A DNA stretch of 49,552 nt from assembly GCA_003210755.1 (NCBI GenBank), contig QCUL01000018.1, positions 1 to 49,552 on the forward strand. Reading direction: 5' to 3'. The position numbers and the translations under genes are program-made. Under the pieces are notes generated by a model. It made no database searches, was not told the DNA's origin, and worked only from the letters and a program-made list of their open reading frames with translations. Origin of the DNA: Synechococcus sp. AG-679-C18 (GTDB taxonomy: Bacteria; Cyanobacteriota; Cyanobacteriia; PCC-6307; Cyanobiaceae). Shown piece by piece: positions 16,957 through 25,941 of the stretch (the first letter of the stretch is position 1; each line of letters starts with the position of its first letter).

Positions 16957-17868
16957 ATGATAAAAGCGATGCATCGGCAACTATATCTCTTATCCTTGCC
17001 AATGTGTGCAATTGTCTTAAGCAGTTGCTCAAGTAATAAAATAGAAGAAGGCAGTAAAGCGAATCAATCCAGCATTCAAAAATCTCAAGTAAGAGATTGC
17101 GCAGGTGATCAGCGCGATTCAGCCACAAAGAGAACGGTGTCTGTTGTGCCGCAGCTCCCTCAGTCCAAAATTTATGCCTATTACTGGCCACTCCTTGAAA
17201 ACATTGGGAAGCAAACCGATATTTGTTTTAAATTAAAATTAGCAGTTGATATTCCTGAATTTGAAAAACTTCTTGAAAGCTCTGAGGTGGACTATGCCTT
17301 TATGAATCCTTATCATCTGGTTATTAATAAAGAGCGCTATACTCCATTGATCAGAGATTCAAACAAGCTTCTGACAGGAATTATTGTGACTTCAAAAGTA
17401 TCTTCTATTCAAAATATACAAGATATTGATGGTCAGGAGCTTTACCTACCTGCTCCCAATGCCTTTGGGGCTTCATTGCTTGTAAGATCTTATCTTTCGT
17501 CACAGGGGATAAAACCGATTGTGAAATATGTGAAAACTCATAGTAATGTATATAGAAACAGCATCATGAATCCAGACGGTGTAGGCGGTGGCGTGAACAA
17601 TACGTTAAGGAGAGAAAATCCTGGAGTTCGTCAACAAATTCGAATCATCAAGGAAACGAAAGGCTATCCTGCTCATCCATTTTCATCCAAATCAATATTG
17701 CCTAGCAACGAACAAATTAAAGTTCAAAATGCATGGCTAATACTTGGCGAAAATAAAGCCAACTTTCAGCTTTTGAATAAGGCACAAATACCAACACCAA
17801 TGAAAGCAGATTACAAAAAAGATTATCAACAACTTGAATCATTGGGCCTTGAGAGGTACGTGCAATGA
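16957..17868 (+). CDS. PhnD-like periplasmic binding lipoprotein
   Basis: The likely start is ATG 16957 (MIKAMHRQLYLL) or 16969, because these give a lipoprotein signal ending in the lipobox LSSC; the frame is open upstream to 16903. The mature part has the fold pattern of phosphate/phosphonate-type binding proteins (family of PhnD): KLAVDIPEFEKLLES, VDYAFMNPYHLVI, ITGIIVTSK, DGQELYLPAPNAFGASLL. No permease or ATPase is adjacent. Instead it lies 12 bases upstream of a hybrid histidine kinase, so it probably acts as that kinase's external ligand sensor. The ligand is unknown. Confidence 0.75.
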   Translation: MIKAMHRQLYLLSLPMCAIVLSSCSSNKIEEGSKANQSSIQKSQVRDCAGDQRDSATKRTVSVVPQLPQSKIYAYYWPLLENIGKQTDICFKLKLAVDIPEFEKLLESSEVDYAFMNPYHLVINKERYTPLIRDSNKLLTGIIVTSKVSSIQNIQDIDGQELYLPAPNAFGASLLVRSYLSSQGIKPIVKYVKTHSNVYRNSIMNPDGVGGGVNNTLRRENPGVRQQIRIIKETKGYPAHPFSSKSILPSNEQIKVQNAWLILGENKANFQLLNKAQIPTPMKADYKKDYQQLESLGLERYVQ

Positions 17869-17880
17869 CGTGCAAAATTC

Positions 17881-20502
17881 ATGAAAAATAATCACTCTAA
17901 ATATCAATGGGAATTAAGGCCTAGTCTCGTAATTGCTACCACCGTTGCAGTTTTTATTGGGATTAACGCATGGGTTCAACAGAAAACGACTGCTGAGCTT
18001 CAGCAAATCCAGAATCAAGCACTGACAGATACAGCAGATGCACTAGCCAAGAATCTGACAAACTCTCTTGTGATCGATGATTACGCCAATGTAGAGAAGA
18101 GAATCGAAGATGTGATCAATGAAAAGGATTATATTCAATCGATTGTGCTTTCAAGACCAAATGGAGTTGATACTTTGCGTCTAAGCCGCCCCAAACCTGG
18201 GGGTGCAATCTTGATTGAATTTGCAGGATTAGGACGAATTAATCGTAGAGACGATCCTCAGGAAAGTCAAAATAAGCTTGTCACCTTTAGTAAAAGAGTT
18301 CCTATTAACGCAGGGCCAGCAAATCTTGGTTCGTTGCAAATTTTTTCATGGAAATCAAATATCGAAAACCGCGCTGAACTGATACAAAGGACGATCTTTC
18401 TGAGTTCAACATTCTCCTTATTGCCAGCCTTTATTGCCATTTTTTATGTTGTTCTAAATCGAAATAGAGCTAAAGTTCATATGATCACAGAAGAAAAAAA
18501 TAAACAATTAATCAAAGCGAATATTCTTGCAGAAAGTGCGAGTACAGCAAAAACAGAGTTCCTATCACGAATGACCCATGAGCTTCGAACGCCTATGAAT
18601 GCAGTGCTTGGGATTACGCATCTTGCCATGCAAGCGGAACCTGAGAATAGTCAGCTTAATTACCTTAAAAAAATCGAAATGTCTGGTAATCATCTGCTTT
18701 CAATTATAAATGATATTCTCGACTTCAGCAAGATCGAATCTGGCAAGCTAGTCCTTAATGAATCCGTATTCTCGCTTGAAGATGTTGTCGATGAAGTTAT
18801 TAATTTAGTTGCATATTCTATTTTCAAAAAAGGAATTGAATTTGTAGTTATTCTAGATCCTTCAATTCCTAAAATGCTTTGGGGAGATTCTCATCGTCTT
18901 ACGCAAATTTTGGTCAATTTGCTTTCAAATGCGTCTAAATTTACAGAGCATGGAACGATCAGCATGCACGCATCAGTTGTTGCTATTGATTCTGAGAAAG
19001 CAACCCTTCAATTCGCCATTCAGGACAGTGGTATCGGCATAGCAAATGATCAGATTCAGCACCTGTTTCAAGACTTTCACCAAGCAGAGCCATCAACAAC
19101 CCGGCGATTTGGTGGCACTGGGCTAGGCCTCAGTATCTGCAAACATCTTGTGGAGCTGATGCAAGGAAGGATTGATGTCAAGAGCACTCTCGAAGAGGGT
19201 TCCTGCTTCGTTGTGCAAGTGCCAATCGGGGTGCATCGATCTGTAGCAGAAACACAGTCAGGCGAGATCTTCAAATATAAAAATTGCTTGATTGTTGCGG
19301 AGAATGCTTTGGTTAGAGATGTGGTTCAGGGGATGTGTATGCAATTAAATATCAAGTCTCAAACGGCACAGGATATAGATGAGCTGATAACCAAACTCTC
19401 AATATCACGTGAGCAAGCTCAATGCTTTGATCTTATTATGTTGGATAATTCGCTATTTAATGAGGCTGAAGATTTACTCTGTCATCAAGGTTCCCAAGAC
19501 AAAAATTTGGATTCCAATCCAAGCATTGTCCTGATGACAGTTCCAGCCAAGGATAGCGGTTTAGATCAGCAAGTTTCGAGCCTTATTAAAGCTTCTATCT
19601 GCAAGCCAATTCGACTGGAATTGATGAAAGCCTGCCTGAGAGAAACTGACCTTATTTCTGTCAAGACTGAGATTGCACCAGGATATCTAGAAGATACTGT
19701 TAGGCCAATATGGAAATTCAATCAATTACGAGTTCTTCTTGTTGAAGATAATTCAATCAATGAAGAAATCTGTCGTGAGCTTTTAATGAACGTTGGAATT
19801 CAAGTTTATAGTGCCAATCACGGAGTAGAGGCACTTCAGTGGCTCAAATTAAATACACCTAGAAGTAACGGTGATGGTGACTATGCCATGCCTTGTGATG
19901 TGATTCTTATGGACTTAGATATGCCAATTATGAATGGATGGGAATGCACTCAACAAATTCGCAATAATCATGGTTGGTCAGATATACCGGTTCTTGCGAT
20001 GTCAGCACATGCGATGGATCAGGAGAAACGCCGGTCAATGGCGATGGGTTTTCAAGATTACATTACAAAACCCTTTCACCCCGATTATCTTTATGAGCGC
20101 CTTCAATATTGGAGCAAAAAAAAGACTATTACCGTTGGAACTAGAAGCATGGTTTCTGATCAAGAACTATTCATCTCTGGGATCAACACTCAAGAGGCGC
20201 TGAAAAGACTTGGAGGGAGGCAAAAGCTCTATTTAAGAATGTTGAGGGCATTTGTTCAAACTGAGAGGCAAAGTGGTGAGACTCTGTCAAAGCATCTTCA
20301 AAATAATGAATGGGAAGAGGCTAGGCGGCTTGTCCATACGGTAAAAGGGGTCAGCCTGACGCTAGGGATGACCGCTCTTGCAGATATTTCAGTCAAACTT
20401 GAAAAACAATTAAACGAATACCAAAGCCCAAATGATCTCATTGAAAAATTTAATCAGGAAATTGCTCAATCAGTGAGAGCTATAGAAGAGTCGCTCGGAT
20501 GA
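17881..20502 (+). CDS. Hybrid sensor histidine kinase (HK-REC-REC-HPt)
   Basis: 873 residues. Membrane segment about 15-32, periplasmic sensor region about 33-168, second membrane segment about 170-192, then HisKA with phospho-accepting His233 in MTHELRTPMN. The ATPase domain has the N box LVNLLSNASKF (Asn350), DSGIGI and GGTGLGLS. A first receiver-like domain (about 467-590) is degenerate: LIVAENAL replaces the usual acidic pair. The second receiver (615-745) is intact, with Asp678 in LMDLDMP and Lys730. A C-terminal HPt domain carries His819 in RLVHTVKG. It is an inner-membrane phosphorelay kinase, probably informed by the preceding lipoprotein. No output regulator is fused. Confidence 0.92.
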   Translation: MKNNHSKYQWELRPSLVIATTVAVFIGINAWVQQKTTAELQQIQNQALTDTADALAKNLTNSLVIDDYANVEKRIEDVINEKDYIQSIVLSRPNGVDTLRLSRPKPGGAILIEFAGLGRINRRDDPQESQNKLVTFSKRVPINAGPANLGSLQIFSWKSNIENRAELIQRTIFLSSTFSLLPAFIAIFYVVLNRNRAKVHMITEEKNKQLIKANILAESASTAKTEFLSRMTHELRTPMNAVLGITHLAMQAEPENSQLNYLKKIEMSGNHLLSIINDILDFSKIESGKLVLNESVFSLEDVVDEVINLVAYSIFKKGIEFVVILDPSIPKMLWGDSHRLTQILVNLLSNASKFTEHGTISMHASVVAIDSEKATLQFAIQDSGIGIANDQIQHLFQDFHQAEPSTTRRFGGTGLGLSICKHLVELMQGRIDVKSTLEEGSCFVVQVPIGVHRSVAETQSGEIFKYKNCLIVAENALVRDVVQGMCMQLNIKSQTAQDIDELITKLSISREQAQCFDLIMLDNSLFNEAEDLLCHQGSQDKNLDSNPSIVLMTVPAKDSGLDQQVSSLIKASICKPIRLELMKACLRETDLISVKTEIAPGYLEDTVRPIWKFNQLRVLLVEDNSINEEICRELLMNVGIQVYSANHGVEALQWLKLNTPRSNGDGDYAMPCDVILMDLDMPIMNGWECTQQIRNNHGWSDIPVLAMSAHAMDQEKRRSMAMGFQDYITKPFHPDYLYERLQYWSKKKTITVGTRSMVSDQELFISGINTQEALKRLGGRQKLYLRMLRAFVQTERQSGETLSKHLQNNEWEEARRLVHTVKGVSLTLGMTALADISVKLEKQLNEYQSPNDLIEKFNQEIAQSVRAIEESLG

Positions 20503-20529
20503 TTTTGAAATGATTTTGAAATGATTTTA
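20499..20529. repeat. Tandem 11-bp repeat ATGATTTTGAA
   Basis: Two exact copies and a partial third, starting two codons' length before the kinase stop codon and overlapping it. Probably slippage; no function evident. Confidence 0.8.
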
Positions 20530-20555
20530 TGAATTCATCTCTATTTTGTAAAGTA

Positions 20556-20954
20556 TTAATATTTACACCAACGTTTGAGGCAATGTTCTAACTCAACTTC
20601 GCCAACAGGTTTGATAAGAACCTCAACCATCCCAGCGTCGAGACAATGTGGTAGTACATCATCAGCACCTGTAATTCCTACAATGGGTAATTGTTCAAGC
20701 CCTATTTGTTTTTTAATTAGTCTAGTTGCTTCAATGCCATTGATTCCAGGCATTATTATATCCATCAAAATGATGTCCCAGTGATCCTTTGAGGCTGCTT
20801 CAACAGCGGACTTCCCGTTATTAACAATTGAGACCTGACAGTTGAGGTCTTGGAGTATCTCTGCCGTCAACTCAGACAAAATGGCATTGTCTTCTACAAG
20901 GAGCACTCGATAGCGCTGACCACTTTGTGTGGTAGAGCGCAGAGAATCCACCAT
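20556..20954 (-). CDS. Single-domain response regulator (REC)
   Basis: 132 residues, receiver domain only. VLLVEDNAIL carries the acidic pair (Glu21, Asp22), the phospho-acceptor is Asp65 in ILMDIIMPG, and LIKPVGEVE holds the conserved lysine. There is no DNA-binding or enzymatic output, so it works through protein contact or as a phosphate carrier. It converges on the hybrid kinase gene with a 53-base gap and is a plausible partner for the kinase HPt domain. Confidence 0.9.
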   Translation of the reverse strand: MVDSLRSTTQSGQRYRVLLVEDNAILSELTAEILQDLNCQVSIVNNGKSAVEAASKDHWDIILMDIIMPGINGIEATRLIKKQIGLEQLPIVGITGADDVLPHCLDAGMVEVLIKPVGEVELEHCLKRWCKY

Positions 20955-21382
20955 TAAGAGGCAATCAACAAGAGTATGTCTTGATTCTGCACGGAATTAC
21001 AACTTTCTGTGGCTGCGCGTTGTGAGATTCAAGAATCAGCATGGATCTTCAAGATTGATACATCGCTTGTGGCAACTAATGGTAAGGGGTCATTCAGAGA
21101 GACGTTGAGTAGAGAAGTCTCGGTCTAAAGATGATCTTTCTGTCAAGAAGACACGACAGATCTGTGCCTGAGTTAAATCGTCTCTGGGGTGAACCTCTAT
21201 CGGAAAGTAATGTAGTGGTTTTGTTGTTGCGCATGGCATATTCTTCCTTTCATGCTAATGATGATTGGTGCTTAGAGCATTTTGGCAAGAGTGCGCCGCG
21301 ATCAATATGAGAAGGTTGATTTCGAATGATGTTGGGAACAATGTTGCGCTTGAAGGCCTGAGGTAAAAGCACTAGGATTACA
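20955..21382. other. Intergenic region holding one small frame
   Basis: About 430 bases between the receiver gene and a small membrane-protein gene. It contains a 59-codon frame at 21131-21310, listed separately. I see no terminator or repeat of note. Confidence 0.4.
21131..21310 (+). CDS. Possible small protein (59 aa)
   Basis: ATG-started frame of 59 residues, MIFLSRRHDRSVPELNRLWG, then a hydrophobic NVVVLLLRMAYSSF and an acidic-aromatic DDWCLEHFG. The composition is protein-like and the frame fills an otherwise empty gap. There is no clear ribosome binding site. Function unknown. Confidence 0.35.
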   Translation: MIFLSRRHDRSVPELNRLWGEPLSESNVVVLLLRMAYSSFHANDDWCLEHFGKSAPRSI

Positions 21383-21667
21383 TTGCAACGAGATGTTCTT
21401 TTGAACCAATCTAGTATCCGTCGTTTTATATTTACTCTGATTACAGGCTACCTAGCAATTTTTGGTGTTCAGCAAATTCCCTATGAGTTCCCCAACCAAT
21501 GGGCCGTACTTATTCCAGTTTTAATCGTCGTTTATATCGTCACGGTATGGTTGGATGGTGTGTTTTTTAAAGACGAGGAGCCTCCAGAAAAGATTTCTCC
21601 CGGTCCGAAGAAGAAAAAGAATAAATCGCTTAGAAAATCTCAGGGTTTTGGCGACAATCAGCTATAA
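21383..21667 (+). CDS. Small membrane protein (about 94 aa)
   Basis: TTG-started frame with AGGA upstream. Two membrane segments (FIFTLITGYLAIFGVQQI and WAVLIPVLIVVYIVTVWLDG) are followed by a basic, lysine-rich tail (GPKKKKNKSLRK). Such small two-helix proteins are common in cyanobacteria. I do not recognise the family. The exact start is uncertain. Confidence 0.55.
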   Translation: MQRDVLLNQSSIRRFIFTLITGYLAIFGVQQIPYEFPNQWAVLIPVLIVVYIVTVWLDGVFFKDEEPPEKISPGPKKKKNKSLRKSQGFGDNQL

Positions 21668-21860
21668 AAATAACAATGTTGGCAAGAATTATTGCTAATG
21701 CGTTTTTTGACAAAATACGCCTAATTATGTCGTGAAGAAAGCATTTTCAATTGGATTGTTTATGGTTGTTTTCCCTTGAAGCAATGAATAAACTTTTCCT
21801 TGTGGTGTAGCACGATTGAAATGCATTTATTTGTTGCTCATCCAGCGGTGCTGTATTCGT

Positions 21861-21897
21861 AAAAAAACCTTGCTCTCTTGGTGAAAAGAGAGCAAGG
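21861..21897 (-). terminator. Rho-independent terminator of rpsD
   Basis: Perfect 12-bp stem CCTTGCTCTCTT / AAGAGAGCAAGG with a six-base loop. On the minus strand it is followed by seven T. It lies about 50 bases beyond the rpsD stop. Confidence 0.9.
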
Positions 21898-21949
21898 TCC
21901 TGAAGTAAGCAAAGGAAAACGTTGTTTTGATTCCTTTGAAAAAATGAAT

Positions 21950-22558
21950 TTAGACTTTTCTTGAGTAGTACTCCACCACCAATAGTTCGTTGATCTCAAG
22001 AGCTACCCATTCGCGTTCAGCGCGGCCAATGACTTTGGCACTGAGTTTGGGTTTATCGAGTTCAAGATGAGGAGGAACGTTGGCCAATCCTGGAAATTGG
22101 AGGTTGGCTTCAGCAAGGAGCTTGCTGCACTTGCGTTCGCGAATTGCGATCACATCACCAGCCTTGCACTGATAGCTGGCAATGTCGGTGACGCGTCCAT
22201 TCACAGTGACGTGACCGTGGTTCACCAATTGACGTGCACCGGGCACGGTTGGTCCAAATCCAATACGGAAGCAAACGTTGTCGAGTCGATTCTCGAGAAG
22301 TTTGAGCAGGTTGGTTCCAGTTGAACCTTCCTGAGCGCGCGCTTTCTTCACATAGCGCACGAGTTGGCGTTCTGAAACACCGTAATTGAAGCGAAGCTTT
22401 TGCTTTTCTTCTAAGCGGATTGCGTATTCGGAGCGCTTGCGACGGGCCTGGCCGTGCTGACCGGGTGGATAGGACCGCTTTGCGGCCTTCCGGGTGAGAC
22501 CAGGAAGGTCTCCCAAGCGCCGCGTGATCCTCAGGCGAGGGCCGCGGTATCTGGACAT
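21950..22558 (-). CDS. rpsD: 30S ribosomal protein S4
   Basis: 202 residues. The N-terminus [20 protein letters not shown] is the cyanobacterial/plastid form of S4. An S4 RNA-binding domain spans about residues 90-150 ([31 protein letters not shown]), and it ends [13 protein letters not shown]. It nucleates assembly of the 30S subunit by binding 16S rRNA. Monocistronic, with its own terminator. Confidence 0.98.
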   Translation of the reverse strand: MSRYRGPRLRITRRLGDLPGLTRKAAKRSYPPGQHGQARRKRSEYAIRLEEKQKLRFNYGVSERQLVRYVKKARAQEGSTGTNLLKLLENRLDNVCFRIGFGPTVPGARQLVNHGHVTVNGRVTDIASYQCKAGDVIAIRERKCSKLLAEANLQFPGLANVPPHLELDKPKLSAKVIGRAEREWVALEINELLVVEYYSRKV

Positions 22559-22671
22559 AGGAAAGTGATGAATGGAATGGGTTCGCGCTAGGGCGAGGAT
22601 CCGTCATGCTGGTCGTGTGGCCTGCACTGCGGAATCGCATGCACGAATCAATCATCTTATCGGGCGACAGC

Positions 22672-22905
22672 ATGAACTCCATCAATCGTGCCCTAAGCAC
22701 CGTGTTGCTTGCGCTCATTGGCTTTTATCGCCAATGGATTTCTCCTCTTATCGGTCCCCGGTGTCGATTCATTCCCAGCTGCAGTGCCTACGGGGTCGAG
22801 GCGATAGAGCGCCATGGTCCATGGCGCGGTGGTTGGTTGACGTTCCGCCGGGTTTTGCGTTGTCATCCCTTTACCCCCTGTGGCTGTGACCCTGTCCCAG
22901 ATTGA
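22672..22905 (+). CDS. yidD: Membrane protein insertion efficiency factor
   Basis: 77 residues from the ATG at 22672, which matches the family start; an earlier in-frame ATG at 22606 adds a non-conserved tail. Conserved motifs are [33 protein letters not shown] and RVLRCHPF. YidD assists YidC in inserting membrane proteins and is peripheral at the inner membrane. Divergent from rpsD; overlaps the next gene by 26 bases. Confidence 0.95.
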   Translation: MNSINRALSTVLLALIGFYRQWISPLIGPRCRFIPSCSAYGVEAIERHGPWRGGWLTFRRVLRCHPFTPCGCDPVPD

Positions 22906-23194
22906 TTCTGATCGCTTGATCCTGTACAGCCGTGCTGGTTGTTGTCTTTGTGAGGGGCTCGAACAAAAGCTGCGTGCTCTCAACCTTGAGCAGTTAAAGC
23001 GTCCCTTGCGGCTTGTTGTGATCGATATCGATGCTCCTGGTTGCTCCCCGGCATTGAAAGCGCGATATGACATGCAGGTGCCTGTGTTGGCTGTTGAAGG
23101 AACTGAGCTCCCCAGGGTGTCACCCCGTTTAAGTGGCGATGGACTCTTCCGATGGTTGCAACGGGTTTGCGACAGTGCGACAGGTTCGGATTAG
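22880..23194 (+). CDS. Glutaredoxin-like (DUF836-type) thioredoxin-fold protein
   Basis: 104 residues from a GTG start inside the 3' end of yid[20 protein letters not shown] gives a thioredoxin-fold beta-strand followed by a CCLC site (Cys21, Cys22, Cys24). [26 protein letters not shown] contains the cis-proline (VPV). Likely a small thiol-disulfide protein of the cytosol with unknown partner. Its overlap with yidD suggests cotranscription, and murE follows after 27 bases. Confidence 0.8.
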   Translation: MAVTLSQIDSDRLILYSRAGCCLCEGLEQKLRALNLEQLKRPLRLVVIDIDAPGCSPALKARYDMQVPVLAVEGTELPRVSPRLSGDGLFRWLQRVCDSATGSD

Positions 23195-23221
23195 AACTGC
23201 CTCATCTGTGGTGGCCCAGCG

Positions 23222-24733
23222 ATGACCCAGACCCTCCACGCCTTGCTTCAGTCGGTGGGTTTGCCTGTGCCTCATGGCTTGGTGAATCCAGTGATCGAAT
23301 CATTGACCTGTGATTCCCGCAATGCTGGACCTGGGAGTTTGTTTGTTGGTCTTCCAGGTGAACGGGTGGATGGTGGCAGCTTCTGGCCACAAGTTGTGGC
23401 TGCTGGTGCTGCAGCGGTCCTGATCGGATCAAAAGCTGCTGCAGCGCAGCCTCCCGATCAGGATGACGCTGTTCTTGTGGTGCCAGATCCTGTGGCTTAC
23501 TGGGCTGGGGAGTTGGCAGCGGCTTATTGGAATCACCCCAGCGATCGAATCGGTTTAATAGGGGTAACGGGAACCAACGGCAAAACCACCACAACACACC
23601 TCATTGAGCATTTGAGTTCGAGTTGTGGACGCCCTACCGCTTTGTTCGGGACTCTTCTGAATCGCTGGCCTGGTCACAGCGTGACGGCGACCCACACCAC
23701 AGCGATGGCGGATCGGCTGCAGGCTCAGCTCGCTGAGGCCTGTGCGGCTGGCACGCAGTTGACGGCCATGGAAGTGAGCTCTCATGCACTCGATCAGCAT
23801 CGGGTGGCTGGATGCCGCTTCTCGGGTGCTGTCTTCACCAATCTCACTCAGGACCATCTGGATTACCACGAGACGATGGCGTCTTATTTCGAGGCCAAGG
23901 CTCGTTTGTTTTCCCCACCTCTTGTCACTGGTGTAAGCCCCCAATGTGTGGTCAATGTTGACGATCCCTGGGGGGAAGAACTTGCTCGGAGTTTGGGGCA
24001 ACGTTGCTGGAGGAGCTCTTTGTCTGAGGCCTCAAAAGAGGTGGAGCTCACGATGAAAGATGTTGTGATGGGCTCCTCTGGTGTCGAAGGCCGACTGTGC
24101 AGTCCACTTGGAGAGGGGGCCTTTCACTCTCCACTGCTTGGTCGTTTCAATCTGATGAATGTGCTGCAAGCTGTAGGCGTGCTGCTTCAGCAAGGCCTGC
24201 CCTTAGAGGCGCTGTTAGAGGCGATTAGGACCTTCGGGGGGGTCCCTGGTCGTATGGAACGGGTGCTCTTGACCTCTTCAACGCAACCAATCCCAACGGT
24301 CTTGGTTGATTACGCCCACACCCCTGATGGTCTTAAAAATGCACTGAAAGCTTGTCGCCCGTTTGTACAAGGCAAACTCATTTGTGTGTTTGGGTGTGGA
24401 GGTGATAGGGATCGCGGCAAACGTCCTCAGATGGCTGCAATTGCTGCTGAACTGGCCGATTCCGTGGTGGTGACGTCTGATAATCCGCGGACAGAAAATC
24501 CTCAACAAATTCTTGATGATGTTGTTACTGGAATTCCAGATGGCACCGTTTTATCAGTTGATCTAGAGCGTGATAAGGCGATTGCTCAAGCGATTGATCA
24601 AGCAGAATCAGGCGATTTTGTTTTGATCGCAGGTAAAGGTCATGAGGATTATCAAATCCTCGGTACACAGAAAATCCATTTTGACGACCGAGAACAAGCT
24701 AAGAGAGCTCTGGAAAAAAAAGTAGCCAGCTGA
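23222..24733 (+). CDS. murE: UDP-N-acetylmuramoyl-tripeptide synthetase
   Basis: 503 residues. ATP-binding P-loop GTNGKTT (117-123), central Mur-ligase signature ([24 protein letters not shown]), and the C-terminal SDNPRTENP. The DNPR motif marks enzymes adding meso-diaminopimelate. It ends with the conserved AGKGHEDYQ block. MurE adds the third residue of the peptidoglycan stem peptide. It converges on the antiporter gene with a four-base gap. Confidence 0.97.
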   Translation: MTQTLHALLQSVGLPVPHGLVNPVIESLTCDSRNAGPGSLFVGLPGERVDGGSFWPQVVAAGAAAVLIGSKAAAAQPPDQDDAVLVVPDPVAYWAGELAAAYWNHPSDRIGLIGVTGTNGKTTTTHLIEHLSSSCGRPTALFGTLLNRWPGHSVTATHTTAMADRLQAQLAEACAAGTQLTAMEVSSHALDQHRVAGCRFSGAVFTNLTQDHLDYHETMASYFEAKARLFSPPLVTGVSPQCVVNVDDPWGEELARSLGQRCWRSSLSEASKEVELTMKDVVMGSSGVEGRLCSPLGEGAFHSPLLGRFNLMNVLQAVGVLLQQGLPLEALLEAIRTFGGVPGRMERVLLTSSTQPIPTVLVDYAHTPDGLKNALKACRPFVQGKLICVFGCGGDRDRGKRPQMAAIAAELADSVVVTSDNPRTENPQQILDDVVTGIPDGTVLSVDLERDKAIAQAIDQAESGDFVLIAGKGHEDYQILGTQKIHFDDREQAKRALEKKVAS

Positions 24734-24737
24734 TTAA

Positions 24738-25883
24738 TTAGCTTGGATAATAGAAAAAAGCTGCTCCAAAGATTGAAAACATTCCTAGAAGTAAAACCCC
24801 TTCTAGCCAATTAGATTGTGCGTCCATATTGACTAAATTTACTATTAGGACACTAAACAAGAGAGCGATGACTTCAAAAGCTGTAAAATCTAGATTCATT
24901 GGCTGGCCGATAAAGGAACCAATGATGATGAGTGCAGGGGCAATTAAAAGTGCAACAAGCAGGCTTGATCCCATTGCGAGTGAAATTGGAAGATCCATTT
25001 GGTTTTTCCATGCCCCTTTGACTGCTGGGACATATTCTGAAAACCCACCAATAATGGGAATAATGATAATTCCAGTGAATAAAGCACTGAAACCTAGCTC
25101 TTCGGTAGCGGGCTCAAGAAAATGGACAAAGCTTTCTGACTGATAAGCCAGAAGGGCAGTGCTTATGATTAATTGAACGATCCAAGGTGTTAAATTAGTA
25201 GGCTCTTTTGTTTCAGAAGGTGAAATTGTTTCATCTTCTTTAAGGATATGAGGATCAAAAAGATGGCTATGTGTTGCTAGGGAAAAGATGAGCGTCATGA
25301 AATAAATGATCACTAGGATGACCGCCACTGTCATCGAGAGCCCATGAATCGCAATTGGATCATCGATGCCAGATGTGCTGATGAGAGATGCCGGTAGTGC
25401 CATCGCCATGACAGCTAAGGTCATCGCAGCACCATTGGTACGAACCATGGTGGCTTGAAAGCTTTGTTCGCTATATCTCAGGCCTCCAACAAGCATTGCG
25501 ACGCCTGTAACAAGCAGAAGATCAGATAAGATCGCGCCAGTAATACTTGCTTTGACAACATCAATCAGGCCAAGCCGCAGTGCTGACAAAGCAATAATAA
25601 ATTCAGCACAATTACCGAAGACTGCTGTGCAGATTGCTCCGATTGTTGGACCACTATGTTCTGAGATTTCTTCTGTAGCGTCGCTGAGTAAAAGAGCGAT
25701 CGGAATGATTCCAGCTGCTGAAAAAATAAAACAAACAATCGTGGGCCAGCCCTGACTGGCGGCTACTTGCGTCAGCAGAAGCATGATGATGGCTGGAATC
25801 AACTTCCAGCGACCAGATTGCACAAATGAATGATGTGAATCTGATGCCTTCCTCTTTTCAGATGTGATGTTGTCTGTCAGCAT
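24738..25883 (-). CDS. Ca2+/H+ antiporter, CAX family
   Basis: 381 residues, about eleven membrane helices in two halves separated by an acidic loop (LKEDETISPSETKE). The first alpha repeat contains the family motif FGNCAEFIIALSAL with its key Glu. The second repeat reads IIGGFSEYVPAVKGAW, where GN-AEH is usual, so it is a divergent version that keeps the Glu. The family exchanges Ca2+ or other cations for protons across the inner membrane. Function in cation efflux is likely; the specific ion is inferred. Confidence 0.88.
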   Translation of the reverse strand: MLTDNITSEKRKASDSHHSFVQSGRWKLIPAIIMLLLTQVAASQGWPTIVCFIFSAAGIIPIALLLSDATEEISEHSGPTIGAICTAVFGNCAEFIIALSALRLGLIDVVKASITGAILSDLLLVTGVAMLVGGLRYSEQSFQATMVRTNGAAMTLAVMAMALPASLISTSGIDDPIAIHGLSMTVAVILVIIYFMTLIFSLATHSHLFDPHILKEDETISPSETKEPTNLTPWIVQLIISTALLAYQSESFVHFLEPATEELGFSALFTGIIIIPIIGGFSEYVPAVKGAWKNQMDLPISLAMGSSLLVALLIAPALIIIGSFIGQPMNLDFTAFEVIALLFSVLIVNLVNMDAQSNWLEGVLLLGMFSIFGAAFFYYPS

Positions 25884-25941
25884 TTAATTGTTGGTGTTGT
25901 TTTGATTGAAATATAAGAATGAGCTTGGATTTTAAAATAGA

